Shown in pieces: positions 7,540 to 16,973 of a stretch of DNA of 41,408 nucleotides (positions within the stretch are counted from its first letter, which is position 1; the number at the start of each line of letters is the position of its first letter). The position numbers and the translations under genes are program-made. The stretch comes from Anabaena sp. CRKS33 (GTDB lineage: Bacteria > Cyanobacteriota > Cyanobacteriia > Cyanobacteriales > Nostocaceae), in NCBI GenBank assembly GCA_001672075.1, contig LJOT01000007.1:1-41408 (forward strand), in the 5' to 3' direction. The notes beneath the pieces were generated by a model. The model searched no databases. It saw only the letters and a program-made list of their open reading frames with translations, and had not been told where the DNA came from.

Positions 7540-9138
7540 ATGACCAAAGCACCTGTTGCTCCTGTGGTGCTAGTCATTCTAGATGGATGGGGCTACTGTG
7601 AGGAAAAGCGAGGAAACGCTATTAACGCTGCCAAAACTCCGATTATGGACAGTTTATGGGCTGCCTATCCCCACACCCTCATTCGCACATCAGGAAAAGC
7701 CGTAGGGTTGCCAGAAGGTCAAATGGGCAACTCGGAAGTTGGTCATTTGAACATTGGCGCTGGTCGAGTCGTACCACAAGAACTGGTACGGATCTCAGAT
7801 GCTGTAGAAGACGGTTCTTTAAGGGTCAACCCAGCCCTGGTGAAAATTTGCCAGGAAGTTCGTTCCAAAGACGGCAAGTTGCATCTAGTGGGACTTTGTT
7901 CTGATGGGGGGGTGCATTCCCATATTACCCATCTATTGGGACTACTTGACTTAGCGAAGGAACAGCAACTTTCACAAGTTTGTATCCATGCGATTACTGA
8001 TGGCCGTGACACGAAACCAAAAGATGGGATCAGATTCATCCAGCAGCTAGAAGAATACATAGAGCATATTGGTATTGGTGAAATTACTACTATTAGTGGT
8101 CGCTATTATGCCATGGATCGTGATCACCGATGGGATCGAGTTCAACGCGCTTACGATGTAATGACAACAGACGGTACGGGCAATGGAATCTCGGCTGGAG
8201 AGATATTGCAAACATCCTACGCTGAAGGTATTACTGATGAGTTTATTCTCCCTGTCCGTCTGCAACCAGGGGCGATAGAATCGGGTGATGGGGTAATATT
8301 TTTTAATTTCCGTCCTGACCGTGCTAGAGAACTAACTCAAGCTTTTGTCAGTAAAACTTTTAACGGTTTTGAAAGACGGCCAATTTTGCCGCTTTCTTTT
8401 GTAACTTTTACCCAATATGATCCAGAATTACCTGTTTCTGTGGCTTTCGAGCCTCAAAACCTGACTAATATTCTGGGTGAAGTTATCGCTAACCGTGGTT
8501 TAAAACAGTTTAGAACTGCGGAAACGGAAAAATACGCTCATGTCACCTATTTCTTTAATGGAGGAATGGAGGAGGCTTGTGTAGGAGAAGACCGGGAATT
8601 GGTCAGTAGTCCCATGGTATCTACTTATGATCAAGCCCCAGCCATGTCAGCACAAGCTGTGACGAATGCGGCGATCGCTGCTATTAAAAAGGGCATTTAT
8701 TCTCTAGTAGTGATGAACTATGCTAACCCTGATATGGTAGGGCATACGGGACAAATCCCGGCTACAGTAACAGCTATTGAAACGGTGGATCGTTGTTTGG
8801 GTCGTCTGATTGATACAATTGGTAAAGCTGGTGGTACGGCAATTATTACTGCTGATCACGGCAATGCTGAGTATATGCTAGATGAAGGCGGTAATCCTTG
8901 GACAGCGCATACTACCAACCCAGTTCCTTTAATTGTGGTAGAGGGTGAAAAAGCCAAAATACCGGGATATGGAACAAATGTGGAATTAAGAAATGATGGC
9001 AAATTAGCCGATATTGCCCCAACTATTCTGGATATTTTACAAATATCCCAACCCCAAGAAATGACCGGGCGATCATTACTGAAAGCCGCAGAATATGATT
9101 TACAATTAACTCGTACTCCTGTACAGGTGGGCTTGTAA
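7540..9138 (+). CDS. gpmI: 2,3-bisphosphoglycerate-independent phosphoglycerate mutase
   Basis: The enzyme interconverts 3- and 2-phosphoglycerate in glycolysis using two Mn2+ ions and a phosphoserine. The 532-residue product shows the family landmarks in order: metal-binding DGWGY near the N-terminus, QMGNSEVGHLNIGAGR containing the catalytic serine, a substrate-binding DGRDT, YAMDRD, and the C-terminal metal site ITADHGNAE plus AHTTNPVPL. Length is typical (about 510-535). The ATG at 7540 follows AAAGTAAAGGGCG, a fair ribosome-binding site. secG follows within about 100 bp on the same strand, an arrangement common in cyanobacteria. Confidence 0.97.
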   Translation: MTKAPVAPVVLVILDGWGYCEEKRGNAINAAKTPIMDSLWAAYPHTLIRTSGKAVGLPEGQMGNSEVGHLNIGAGRVVPQELVRISDAVEDGSLRVNPALVKICQEVRSKDGKLHLVGLCSDGGVHSHITHLLGLLDLAKEQQLSQVCIHAITDGRDTKPKDGIRFIQQLEEYIEHIGIGEITTISGRYYAMDRDHRWDRVQRAYDVMTTDGTGNGISAGEILQTSYAEGITDEFILPVRLQPGAIESGDGVIFFNFRPDRARELTQAFVSKTFNGFERRPILPLSFVTFTQYDPELPVSVAFEPQNLTNILGEVIANRGLKQFRTAETEKYAHVTYFFNGGMEEACVGEDRELVSSPMVSTYDQAPAMSAQAVTNAAIAAIKKGIYSLVVMNYANPDMVGHTGQIPATVTAIETVDRCLGRLIDTIGKAGGTAIITADHGNAEYMLDEGGNPWTAHTTNPVPLIVVEGEKAKIPGYGTNVELRNDGKLADIAPTILDILQISQPQEMTGRSLLKAAEYDLQLTRTPVQVGL

Positions 9139-9234
9139 AATTGTAAAATGTTAGTTTAGTCCTGGCGGTTTCTAACCGCCAATTTAGCTAAATCCCTTAT
9201 TGTTTGATAACTTTTGATAACCAACATTTCTCAT

Positions 9235-9468
9235 ATGGCAATTACTAACATCGTACAAGGTATTTGGGCATTTTCTGCTCTTGGTTTAATTGTTCTGGTT
9301 TTGTTACATAGTCCTAAAGGTGACGGAATTGGTGCTATTGGTGGACAAGCACAATTGTTCACAAGTACCAAAAGTGCCGAAAATACTTTAAATAGAGTTA
9401 CTTGGGCGTTAACGGTGGTTTTTATGGGTTTGACTGTGGTTTTAAGTGCTAATTGGTTGCCTAAGTAG
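9235..9468 (+). CDS. secG: Preprotein translocase subunit SecG
   Basis: SecG is the small accessory subunit of the SecYEG protein-export channel in the cytoplasmic (and here possibly thylakoid) membrane. The 77-residue protein has two hydrophobic helices (about 8-27 and 52-70) separated by the typical loop HSPKGDGIGAIGGQAQLFTS. I chose the ATG at 9235 (MAITNIVQGIW), because it gives the family length; an ATG-like start seven codons upstream is possible. It sits 96 bp after gpmI. The next gene begins only a few bases after its stop, so translation of the two may be linked. Confidence 0.93.
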   Translation: MAITNIVQGIWAFSALGLIVLVLLHSPKGDGIGAIGGQAQLFTSTKSAENTLNRVTWALTVVFMGLTVVLSANWLPK

Positions 9469-9474
9469 TTGGGA

Positions 9475-10263
9475 ATGAAAATGGGGAAAATGGGGAAAAT
9501 TACCCAAAATCAACGATTTTGGCGACGGTTAGTGGCAGTTCTGATTTTAGTAATAAGTACAGGACTGTTAGTTATTTGTACTAATTTTCCAGTTAATGCT
9601 GTTTTCAGGGGACAGGAGAGAAATTTTCAATTATCCAATTCTCTATCTGTTCTTGAAAAACCCCATTCTTTACCACCTACTCTGGAAAAATGGCGGGATA
9701 AAACAAATAGTGGTGATTATTTTGATCAAATCAAATCTACTAAAGTTGGTTATTTAATTTGGTCGAATTTTCCGGTAAAGGTGAATATAGAAATACCAAA
9801 AGATATTGGTGAAAAACAATCACAAATATGGGTTAATGTTGTTTTAAAAGCAGTTGAAGAATGGAGTATTTATTTACCTTTACAGGTGGTAGAAAATTCC
9901 GATATTGCTGATATTAAAATTATTCGCAAAGCGCCACCTTTACAACTTGATCCTAATAGTAAAATACCTCGTGCGCGTTCGGCTTTAACTACTTATGATT
10001 TATATACTGCAAATAATATTTTATCTCACAGGTTTACAATTCTGTTGAGTCCCAGTCAAACTGGTGATTATGTATTATCCGCAGCACGTCATGAACTTGG
10101 CCATGCTTTGGGTATTTGGGGTCATAGTTTGTTACCAACTGATACTATGTATTTTTCTCAAGTTCGTAACCCACCGTTGATTTCTGTAAGGGATGTAAAT
10201 ACTTTAAAACGGGTTTATGAACAATCTACAGGTTTGGGTTGGTCTGTTTTGAGGAAAGAGTAA
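9475..10263 (+). CDS. Matrixin-like zinc metalloprotease, secreted or membrane-anchored
   Basis: The protein (about 262 residues) begins with a basic stretch and one hydrophobic segment (about 18-40, LVAVLILVISTGLLVIC), a signal peptide or anchor; the Cys at its end could be a lipobox but this is uncertain. The catalytic zinc motif HELGHALGIWGH (HExxHxxGxxH) lies near residues 203-214, followed by a Met-turn-like TDTMYF, as in peptidase M10/metzincin proteases. Several ATGs cluster at 9475, 9481 and 9490; the first is taken. It follows secG by six bases. Substrate unknown. Extracytoplasmic action is inferred from the N-terminus. Confidence 0.8.
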   Translation: MKMGKMGKITQNQRFWRRLVAVLILVISTGLLVICTNFPVNAVFRGQERNFQLSNSLSVLEKPHSLPPTLEKWRDKTNSGDYFDQIKSTKVGYLIWSNFPVKVNIEIPKDIGEKQSQIWVNVVLKAVEEWSIYLPLQVVENSDIADIKIIRKAPPLQLDPNSKIPRARSALTTYDLYTANNILSHRFTILLSPSQTGDYVLSAARHELGHALGIWGHSLLPTDTMYFSQVRNPPLISVRDVNTLKRVYEQSTGLGWSVLRKE

Positions 10264-10273
10264 AGATGATATT

Positions 10274-10723
10274 TTAAGATAAAGGCAACCAGTTTTTATC
10301 TAAAATCTGCTCTAAAGTATAGGGACAAAGTTCTGGTAAGTTAGTTAGTTTTGTTTTGGTTTCAACATAATCTAAGGCATTACTATAAATAAGATTGATA
10401 TTTTCTACTAAATGGTTGCGTAAGTTAGTGGTTAATTCTTCATTAATTTGATTACGAAAACTAATAATTTCCGCCGCCCAATGGTTAGCATTTCTGGACT
10501 TTTCTATATGCCAATTTTGATAAAGCAACAAGTGTCTAATAATCTGTTCTAATAAACTTCTTACCCGTCTTTTTTCGTTTTTAGCCAATTCTTCTAATTC
10601 TTCTATTAAGTTATCATAGTCAATCTCTCCTAATTGACGAGATTTGAGACTTTTAATTGTCTCCTCTAGCCATTGTGAGTAATTAGACTCATATAGTTTT
10701 TTGATCTCAATAGCTGTTTTCAT
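10274..10723 (-). CDS. DUF29 family protein
   Basis: A 149-residue, highly charged helical protein. The N-terminal YESNYSQWLEETIKSLKSRQ and the DNLIEELEELAKNEKRRVRSLLEQI block followed by HLLLYQNW are the recognisable DUF29 pattern, a family abundant in cyanobacteria with no established biochemical role. The C-terminus ends YTLEQILDKNWLP, also typical. It is convergent with the metalloprotease gene (11 bp apart) and downstream of OCP on the same strand, but a 160-bp gap separates them. DUF29 genes are often multi-copy and horizontally mobile; no sign of disruption here. Confidence 0.85.
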   Translation of the reverse strand: MKTAIEIKKLYESNYSQWLEETIKSLKSRQLGEIDYDNLIEELEELAKNEKRRVRSLLEQIIRHLLLYQNWHIEKSRNANHWAAEIISFRNQINEELTTNLRNHLVENINLIYSNALDYVETKTKLTNLPELCPYTLEQILDKNWLPLS

Positions 10724-10885
10724 TTAGCTTGGTATTTTATTATTACGCTTGTGCGCGTACTTTATTTGTTCATAGTCTATTCTATCAGAACAAATTTTTC
10801 AGCCGGTGTCAATAGCTTTTACCATAAAGTTGCGAGGCTGTGGAAATAACAAATAAATTTGATTTTCGACAACCTCTTGATTTGA

Positions 10886-11854
10886 TTAAACTCGACGTAG
10901 ATTCATTAGTTCTTGAGGAGAGGCCAACATATCAATGGCTACAAAGAATATTTTTCCTTCAGGATTGATTAAAAACCGCCAAGAAATATTCATACCGACT
11001 GTAACACCAAACCAAGGAGTTTGGACGATTCCTGTGATTTTCAGTTGCTTAGAACCGTCTGGTTGAACTTCACAGATACCTTGTTGCGGCATCATGTTTA
11101 GTCCTTGTGCTTCTTCGCGCATATATTTAGCGATCGCTTCCCGGCCAACAATGGGCTTTTGGAATGGTGGTTGTAGCGCACCGTCGGTAGTAAATAGCGC
11201 AATAGCAGCATCAAAATTATCTGCATTCATGGCTTCAATATAGCCTAACACAGCGGGTTCTGTAATGCCGTCAATTTTCACGGAAGAAATAACGGGAGTT
11301 GTGCGTTGGAAAGCAGGTTCTGTAGCTGCTTTGGGATAACTACTAGGACCTTGGTCAGAAGTATCAAATCCCATATCTACTACAGTATTCCGTAATACGG
11401 TAATTTGCTGACCTGGATCAAGTTTTTGTGTAGTTTCTAATACAAATTTTACACCAGGGGACATTTGATAACCAGGGGGGATAGGAGCAATAATTCCCTG
11501 TTTCATCAATTCTCCTAACTCGTACCAGAATGCTAGTTTAGTATTTACACTAAAGAAACCATAGGCACGGCTAATAGGAGTATCAGCGCGGCTGGCTAAA
11601 TCCCGCATAACTTTTGTTTGTTCTTCACGGGACATTTGCTTAATTTGATTAAGCAAACCCTCGGCTAATTGTAAGCGTGCTGCTCCTGGTGCGGCGGGAG
11701 TAATAGTTTTACCCATTTCAGTGTAAGCGTACCAAAGATAAGCTAATTGGTCATCAACGTTAAGTTGATCGAACAAGGCTATAGTTGCGGGAATTGGACT
11801 AGGAACTTGAGTATTAGAAAAAATAGTTTGAGCAGACTGGATAGTTAATGCCAC
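10886..11854 (-). CDS. ocp: Orange carotenoid protein (photoprotective quencher)
   Basis: OCP binds a ketocarotenoid and, when activated by strong blue-green light, binds the phycobilisome and dissipates excess energy. The 322-residue product has the all-helical N-terminal domain (1-165) and an NTF2-like C-terminal domain (about 195-322). With the GTG start at 11854 the pigment-site residues fall at the standard numbers: W41, Y44, N104, W110, R155; the keto-binding Tyr is Y205, shifted by a linker about four residues longer, and Trp in ISWRF is present. The GTG has GGAG nine bases upstream; the upstream TTG at 11869 would sit before that site. No FRP or ketolase gene is adjacent. Sequence looks divergent from classic OCP1, so OCP2 or OCPX is possible. 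Confidence 0.94.
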   Translation of the reverse strand: MALTIQSAQTIFSNTQVPSPIPATIALFDQLNVDDQLAYLWYAYTEMGKTITPAAPGAARLQLAEGLLNQIKQMSREEQTKVMRDLASRADTPISRAYGFFSVNTKLAFWYELGELMKQGIIAPIPPGYQMSPGVKFVLETTQKLDPGQQITVLRNTVVDMGFDTSDQGPSSYPKAATEPAFQRTTPVISSVKIDGITEPAVLGYIEAMNADNFDAAIALFTTDGALQPPFQKPIVGREAIAKYMREEAQGLNMMPQQGICEVQPDGSKQLKITGIVQTPWFGVTVGMNISWRFLINPEGKIFFVAIDMLASPQELMNLRRV

Positions 11855-12097
11855 AATCGGAATCTCCAAGATTATGTGTTTATTAGTCGCTGTTAAAACT
11901 TAAGTTAAAAATGTTTATGATGAACTTAGGTTTTATGTAAAGTAATGTAACGGAAATCTTAATTTTTGTAAAGCCATGGAAATTACGACTTGACAAAATA
12001 GATCAAATGTGGTTTTTTAGCGTAAATGAATAAATAACAGATATCTTGCTTCTCTAGAAGGAGCTAGAGGTAAGTGCATTTTTTGATAACCATTGTC

Positions 12098-12119
12098 GAG
12101 ACGTTCCATGAAACGTCTC
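12098..12119. repeat. 22-bp palindrome GAGACGTT...AACGTCTC
   Basis: Arms GAGACGTT (12098-12105) and AACGTCTC (12112-12119) enclose the loop CCATGA. It lies in the 310-bp gap between ocp and the glycosyltransferase gene. No T-run follows on either strand, so it is more likely a copy of a dispersed cyanobacterial palindrome than a terminator. The rest of the gap (11855-12097) is AT-rich and presumably holds the ocp promoter; nothing further is recognisable. Confidence 0.5.
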
Positions 12120-12164
12120 TGCTAGATGTGTTTATTGATTGTCAAGGGGAGATAATGAAATTAC

Positions 12165-13313
12165 CTAAACACCCCAACTCAGTGTTAAAGGCCGCTGTGC
12201 GAGGACTTGATGATAAAGCTCTTCTAATTGGGTGATGTTATCATTCAGGGTATAGCGTTCTAATACCCGCTTTCTGGCTTTTTGTCCCAATAATGTTGTT
12301 AGTTCTGGATGATCTTGAAATAGTGGTAAGAGGGTTTTTAACTGCGATCGCACGCCATTAGTATTAATTGCTACACCTGCACCTCGTTCTAAAACTTCTC
12401 CGTCAGCGCCGACATCAGTAGCCAAACAGGCTAAACCACAGGACATTGCTTCTAATAGGGATAGGGATAGACCTTCTACCAAAGAAGGCAAAATAAATAC
12501 ATCAGATCCCCGTAAAATTTCGATGCGGCGATTTTCGTCAGCGATAAATCCTAACCAGATGATCCCATGTTCAATCCCATAAAATGACTCTAAAGAAGGT
12601 TTTAATGGACCATCACCGACAATAAGTAATTTCGTATTAATTCCCATATCGGATTGTTTCCAAGCACGCAAGAGAGATTCAACGTTTTTCTCCTGAGCGA
12701 TTCTTCCTTGATACACAAATAAACGTTCAGCACCAAATTCTGCTTTGATTTGGGAATGTCCCGGAGAATACTTAATAGTATCTACACCATTAGGAATTAC
12801 AGCAATTTTGTTTTCTCGTACCCCCATATTTGAGAGTAATTCTCTCTGAATTTGGGAAAAAATAATTACGCGGTCATAATGATCTAAAAAAGGGGCATAA
12901 AGTTGATAAGCTAGGAGTTGGGTACTAGATAATAATTTTGCTCCTTTACCTGCAAATGGAGTGTGAAAAGTTGCAATTAGGGGTAAATTTAATTCTTCGC
13001 AAATTTCTGGTAAAACGAAGTCAAGAGTTGATAAAGTCAGAGAAGCGTGGACTATATCCGGTTTAATTTCTCTGAGGGAATCTTTCAAAACTTTAGTTGC
13101 TTTAAAAGAGGGAATAGTGTAAACCTGGGACTTGTAGATAAATGGTAGGGGAACTTCTTGAAAATTCGGCCAGTTGTCCGTGGTGGCTTCTTCCTGAGCG
13201 AAGTGTAGAAAACTAACCTCATGTCCTCTATCTAATAAGCCGTTGGTAATTTCTCGACTGTAGGTGACGTTACCACAAAAGGGCGTTTTTTTTCCAATCC
13301 AAGCTATACGCAT
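12165..13313 (-). CDS. Glycosyltransferase family 4 (GT-B fold)
   Basis: The 382-residue protein has two Rossmann-like halves: an N-terminal acceptor domain (MRIAWIGKKTPFCGNVTYSR, with glycine-containing loop, and DIVHASLTLS) and a C-terminal donor domain with AVIPNGVD, VYQGRIAQEKN, LLIVGDGPL and the GT4 E-x7-E block EGLSLSLLEAMSCG. GT4 enzymes transfer a sugar from a nucleotide donor with retention; the acceptor cannot be told. The ATG at 13313 is preferred over one 11 codons upstream, since MRIAWIGKK is the normal beginning of the fold. It is a single gene, flanked by gaps of about 275 and 310 bp, with no polysaccharide cluster nearby. Confidence 0.9.
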   Translation of the reverse strand: MRIAWIGKKTPFCGNVTYSREITNGLLDRGHEVSFLHFAQEEATTDNWPNFQEVPLPFIYKSQVYTIPSFKATKVLKDSLREIKPDIVHASLTLSTLDFVLPEICEELNLPLIATFHTPFAGKGAKLLSSTQLLAYQLYAPFLDHYDRVIIFSQIQRELLSNMGVRENKIAVIPNGVDTIKYSPGHSQIKAEFGAERLFVYQGRIAQEKNVESLLRAWKQSDMGINTKLLIVGDGPLKPSLESFYGIEHGIIWLGFIADENRRIEILRGSDVFILPSLVEGLSLSLLEAMSCGLACLATDVGADGEVLERGAGVAINTNGVRSQLKTLLPLFQDHPELTTLLGQKARKRVLERYTLNDNITQLEELYHQVLAQRPLTLSWGV

Positions 13314-13589
13314 TCTTTGGTTATCTATAAAAAAGGCGAGTGTCAACTATACTGTTTTAATTATGCAGTTGTGATAACAGAATTTTCGTTGATGATAAAA
13401 ATTCAGTTACAGGTAATTGAAAAACTAAATAATCTTGGTAATTAAAAATTCAATAAATAACTTTATTGATGATAAATATTAAAAAGTTATGAAATATTTA
13501 CTTAATCACAACTTAATATACTGATTATTTAGTTTGTTCCCAGCCAGGCAAGTATTTTCCATCTGACTGGACTAAGTTTAGCATGAAAT

Positions 13590-15236
13590 TCATGATTTTG
13601 ATGCAGTTGTTGATGATTTAGCATCATCAGATGCACCAGTATTGTACCAGGTAAAGAGACCGCCGCATAAGACGATGACGGCTAGGGTAAAAAATACTGC
13701 TTTTAAGCCGATAAAAGTTTCCGCTATACCTGCTAAAGCCAGGGGGAGGGAGAGAGCAATATTAATCACATTATTTTGCAGTCCAAATACCTTACCGCGC
13801 ATAGCTGGGGGTGTGTCGGTTTGAATTGCGGTTTGCATGGGTATACCGACCAAAGCGCCAAATACGCCCACCAGGGCTATAAATAGGAGTACGGGTAAGA
13901 GTTGGGTTGTAAATAATGATAAACCAATTAAAGAGGCTGTCATGCCGATACAACCGCAAAAACTGAGTTGTTTGTAGGAAAAACGTTGACCAAATTGGCC
14001 GAGAATTGTCGCCCCCACAGCAACACCGACACCTGCGGAGGCTAGTAAAAAGCCGAATTGAGAGGCTTTGATATGAGGAATAATTTCCGCCATGCGAACA
14101 GCCAGAACAGTGAGGGCTGCAAAGACAGAAAATAAGATAATTAGTTGTAATAGGGCATTGCGGATGCGATGATTTTCTTGGAGATAACGTAACCCGTCGC
14201 GCAGGTCTGAGAAAACATGAGGAAATTCTGTCTCCGGGGGGTGAGGTTTTTCGTTAGTTTGGAGTAATAATAATATTAACCCAGCGATCGCATAACTGCC
14301 ACCGACCAAAATTTCTTTTCCCAAGCCACCGTTACCACCTAATTGTATCCACAGTTTATCTGCTAATGCTAAAACTGGTTCTCCGACCGCAAAACCAACA
14401 ATTACAGAAGCCATCATTGTTGTTGTATAAAGAGAATTGGCAGACAGCAAATCTTGTTCTTTTACTATTAAAGGAATAGCGGATTGTTCGGCTGGTGCAA
14501 AAAATTGTGTTAGAGTAGAAACCAAAAAAGTCACACCTAAAATAATCAAGAAACCCACTGGTAAAACTCCCACAGGCTGCCAATTATGAGTAAACCATAA
14601 TAAAACAGGAATGAGTAAAACGAGAATACCGCGCCAAATATTTGATGCTACCAAAACAACTTTTTTTGACCAACGATCTACAAATACTCCAGCGAGAGAA
14701 CCAAATAATACTGCGGGAATTGTAAAGGCCATCATTAAAGCGGAAACCCAACCGCTGATACTTTGATCACTAGCTTGAAATTGGCTATTAATCAAGGCGA
14801 TCATTAATACTAAATAAACTTTATCAGCTAATTGACAAAAAACTTGACCTGCCCAAAGAGCCAGGAAATTCTGATTTTTTAATACAGGTAAAAAACCCGC
14901 TTGTTGATGATTTTTTGAATCTTGACCTCCCGAACCACTATCCATTATTGGTATAGTTTCTGGTATTATTTCCGTTGCTACTAAGTCCTGATCCTGATCA
15001 CAATTAATTTTGCCATTTATATCGGTAATTGCTAGTGATTTAGGGATATTATTCAAAGGAATTTCTGATGTGAAATTTCCAGATTCAGAAATATTATTGA
15101 GTGACATTTCTGAACTATGAATATGACTTAGTTTAGGTGAAGGAGTAACATTATGATCTGATGATCTATGGTTTTTTTTAGCTTCGCTAGGTGAGTGAGT
15201 TCGGCTTTTTTTATCTAAATCAGACGATTGCATCAT
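13590..15236 (-). CDS. MFS transporter with long hydrophilic N-terminal extension
   Basis: The first ~120 residues are polar and low-complexity (Ser, Asn, Asp, Ile-rich, e.g. [12 protein letters not shown]), then about 12 membrane helices follow beginning at [18 protein letters not shown]. The [12 protein letters not shown] loop is the MFS motif between helices 2 and 3. It resembles the EntS/MFS_3 exporter branch. Substrate unknown. Start ATG at 15236 lies 17 bp inside the end of recO, which argues for translational coupling in a deoC-recO-MFS transcript. The N-terminal tail is not part of the transporter fold; it may be a cyanobacterial lineage feature or the true start could be internal, nearer residue 95-105. 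Confidence 0.85.
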   Translation of the reverse strand: MMQSSDLDKKSRTHSPSEAKKNHRSSDHNVTPSPKLSHIHSSEMSLNNISESGNFTSEIPLNNIPKSLAITDINGKINCDQDQDLVATEIIPETIPIMDSGSGGQDSKNHQQAGFLPVLKNQNFLALWAGQVFCQLADKVYLVLMIALINSQFQASDQSISGWVSALMMAFTIPAVLFGSLAGVFVDRWSKKVVLVASNIWRGILVLLIPVLLWFTHNWQPVGVLPVGFLIILGVTFLVSTLTQFFAPAEQSAIPLIVKEQDLLSANSLYTTTMMASVIVGFAVGEPVLALADKLWIQLGGNGGLGKEILVGGSYAIAGLILLLLQTNEKPHPPETEFPHVFSDLRDGLRYLQENHRIRNALLQLIILFSVFAALTVLAVRMAEIIPHIKASQFGFLLASAGVGVAVGATILGQFGQRFSYKQLSFCGCIGMTASLIGLSLFTTQLLPVLLFIALVGVFGALVGIPMQTAIQTDTPPAMRGKVFGLQNNVINIALSLPLALAGIAETFIGLKAVFFTLAVIVLCGGLFTWYNTGASDDAKSSTTASKS

Positions 15237-16149
15237 GGTTAGTGGCAAAATAGGAGTCAATCAAAGTGGCAGAGTGAATAGGTCGTCCTAAATGATACTG
15301 GACGTACTGACGTAAAACTTGCTCAACAGCTAACCATCCAGAATAGTCGGCTGCATCTATTTGTATTATCTCTGTTTCCGACAGATGTTGAAGCATAAAC
15401 AGTTCTTTTCCATTTAAGCGACGAGAAATAACTGGTAATTCCTGCTGCTCAAAAACCGTTTCATAATTGGGTTCAGAAGCCAAGGATTGGGTATTGGGAA
15501 CATTTCTCCTTGTATTTTCACCCATTTCCCTATTTTTCCATTTTCCCTGCTCTATTTCTTTTCGTAAGTTTTTCCAAGCATCTAAACAAATTATCCCACC
15601 AGAGGGAATACTAAATCCAACTTGCCAATGGGGATTTTTCCAGTCTGGAGTTAGAAACCGCTGTGTTAAGCAACAAAATTCTACTTGCGGTGTTAGACCC
15701 GCTAAAGTTAAAAGCTGAAATACACCTTGAACTAAACAAGCAACTACAGATTTTGTCTCTGTTCTGGGGATATCCTCTAGACGCTGAATATGTTTATTAA
15801 ATAAATCATAAATTTCTATTTGGGGTTGTTCGCTTAAAGATTGACATAAGACTATTTCAGCTAAATATTGACTAGCAGCTAATTTACCCAAATCTTTAGA
15901 TAGTCCCTGATAACTTCTAATAGTTTGAGCCTCAATGATTATATTGAGATTTTTACCTGGAGAAATTAGTAATTCATTAATCACAAACATCCCCATTTTA
16001 CCGCCCAGACTGGAATTTTGTTTACGCGCTCCCGTCGCTACTGCCCGAATTAAACCAAATTCCTGGGTAAGAATTGTGACTATTTTATCCGATTCGCCCA
16101 GGGGCTGAGTTTTGAGATTGATACCAGTTGCTTTGTAGGTTTTACTCAT
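15220..16149 (-). CDS. recO: DNA repair protein RecO
   Basis: RecO works with RecF/RecR in loading RecA on SSB-coated DNA during gap repair and recombination. The 309-residue protein starts with the typical OB-fold ([48 protein letters not shown]) and continues into a helical C-terminal domain with a partial zinc-finger region around VEFCCLTQ and GGIICLDA; the four-cysteine pattern of other RecO proteins is incomplete. It is longer than E. coli RecO (242) because of an insert near residues 200-245 (Lys/Arg/Asn-rich). deoC lies 37 bp upstream and the MFS gene overlaps its end. Confidence 0.92.
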   Translation of the reverse strand: MSKTYKATGINLKTQPLGESDKIVTILTQEFGLIRAVATGARKQNSSLGGKMGMFVINELLISPGKNLNIIIEAQTIRSYQGLSKDLGKLAASQYLAEIVLCQSLSEQPQIEIYDLFNKHIQRLEDIPRTETKSVVACLVQGVFQLLTLAGLTPQVEFCCLTQRFLTPDWKNPHWQVGFSIPSGGIICLDAWKNLRKEIEQGKWKNREMGENTRRNVPNTQSLASEPNYETVFEQQELPVISRRLNGKELFMLQHLSETEIIQIDAADYSGWLAVEQVLRQYVQYHLGRPIHSATLIDSYFATNHDAIV

Positions 16150-16186
16150 TAGTTACTGGTCATTAGTAAAAAATTTTTCATATTAT

Positions 16187-16864
16187 CTATTCCCCAACCG
16201 GGTTATTACGTTGACGAAGTAAATCTACACCACGGGATGTGCCTAATCGAGTCGCACCGGCTATAATTAACTCTAAAGCTTCATTGTGTGTACGAATACC
16301 CCCTGACGCTTTAATTCCTACCCTATCTTTTGCGATTTCCTTTAACAGCTTAACATCTGCTACAGTTGCACCACCATTCCAACCTGTACTGGTTTTTAAG
16401 AATGCTGCACCGGCATCCATAGCCAATTCTGCTGCTATTTTTTTCTCAGTATCAGTCAGAAGACTGGTTTCTAAAACAACTTTAACAGGCTGTCCCGCTT
16501 CTTCGCAAATTGTGGCAATTTCCTGGTGAACTTCGTCTGTTTTCCCGGCTTTTAACCACCCTAAATTAATAACTACATCTAACTCAGTAGCGCCATTATC
16601 TACTGCTTCTTTAGCTTCATATAATTTCACTGCTGAGGTATTTGCACCATTAGGAAAGCCAATGACCGTACAAATTCGAGGATTTTTTTTATACAATAGT
16701 TCTGCTGCTTGCTTGACATAGCAGGGATTTACACAAACGGAAGCAAAGTTATATCTATATGCTTCATCGCACCAGTTACTTATATGCTCTGGGGTGGCGA
16801 TTGGTAATAGCAGAGAGTGGTCAATAAATGGTGCAATATCAATATTTGGATAGTCTAGTGCCAT
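16187..16864 (-). CDS. deoC: Deoxyribose-phosphate aldolase
   Basis: DeoC cleaves 2-deoxyribose-5-phosphate to glyceraldehyde-3-phosphate and acetaldehyde through a Schiff base. The 225-residue TIM-barrel protein has the catalytic lysine in [10 protein letters not shown], the second lysine in [10 protein letters not shown], the [14 protein letters not shown] segment and the N-terminal DHSLLLP. Length is typical for the short bacterial form. It is first in a likely three-gene transcript with recO and the MFS gene. Upstream, the 109 bp to the methyltransferase gene hold only AT-rich sequence. Confidence 0.96.
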   Translation of the reverse strand: MALDYPNIDIAPFIDHSLLLPIATPEHISNWCDEAYRYNFASVCVNPCYVKQAAELLYKKNPRICTVIGFPNGANTSAVKLYEAKEAVDNGATELDVVINLGWLKAGKTDEVHQEIATICEEAGQPVKVVLETSLLTDTEKKIAAELAMDAGAAFLKTSTGWNGGATVADVKLLKEIAKDRVGIKASGGIRTHNEALELIIAGATRLGTSRGVDLLRQRNNPVGE

Positions 16865-16973
16865 CGGTTTTATTTTGGTGTAGAGTTGATTAAACTTGAT
16901 GAAAATTAAAGTATTTCTTATATATTAAACCACAGATCAGGAGAAGTCAGAAATTAGTAGTATAGACGTGGGA

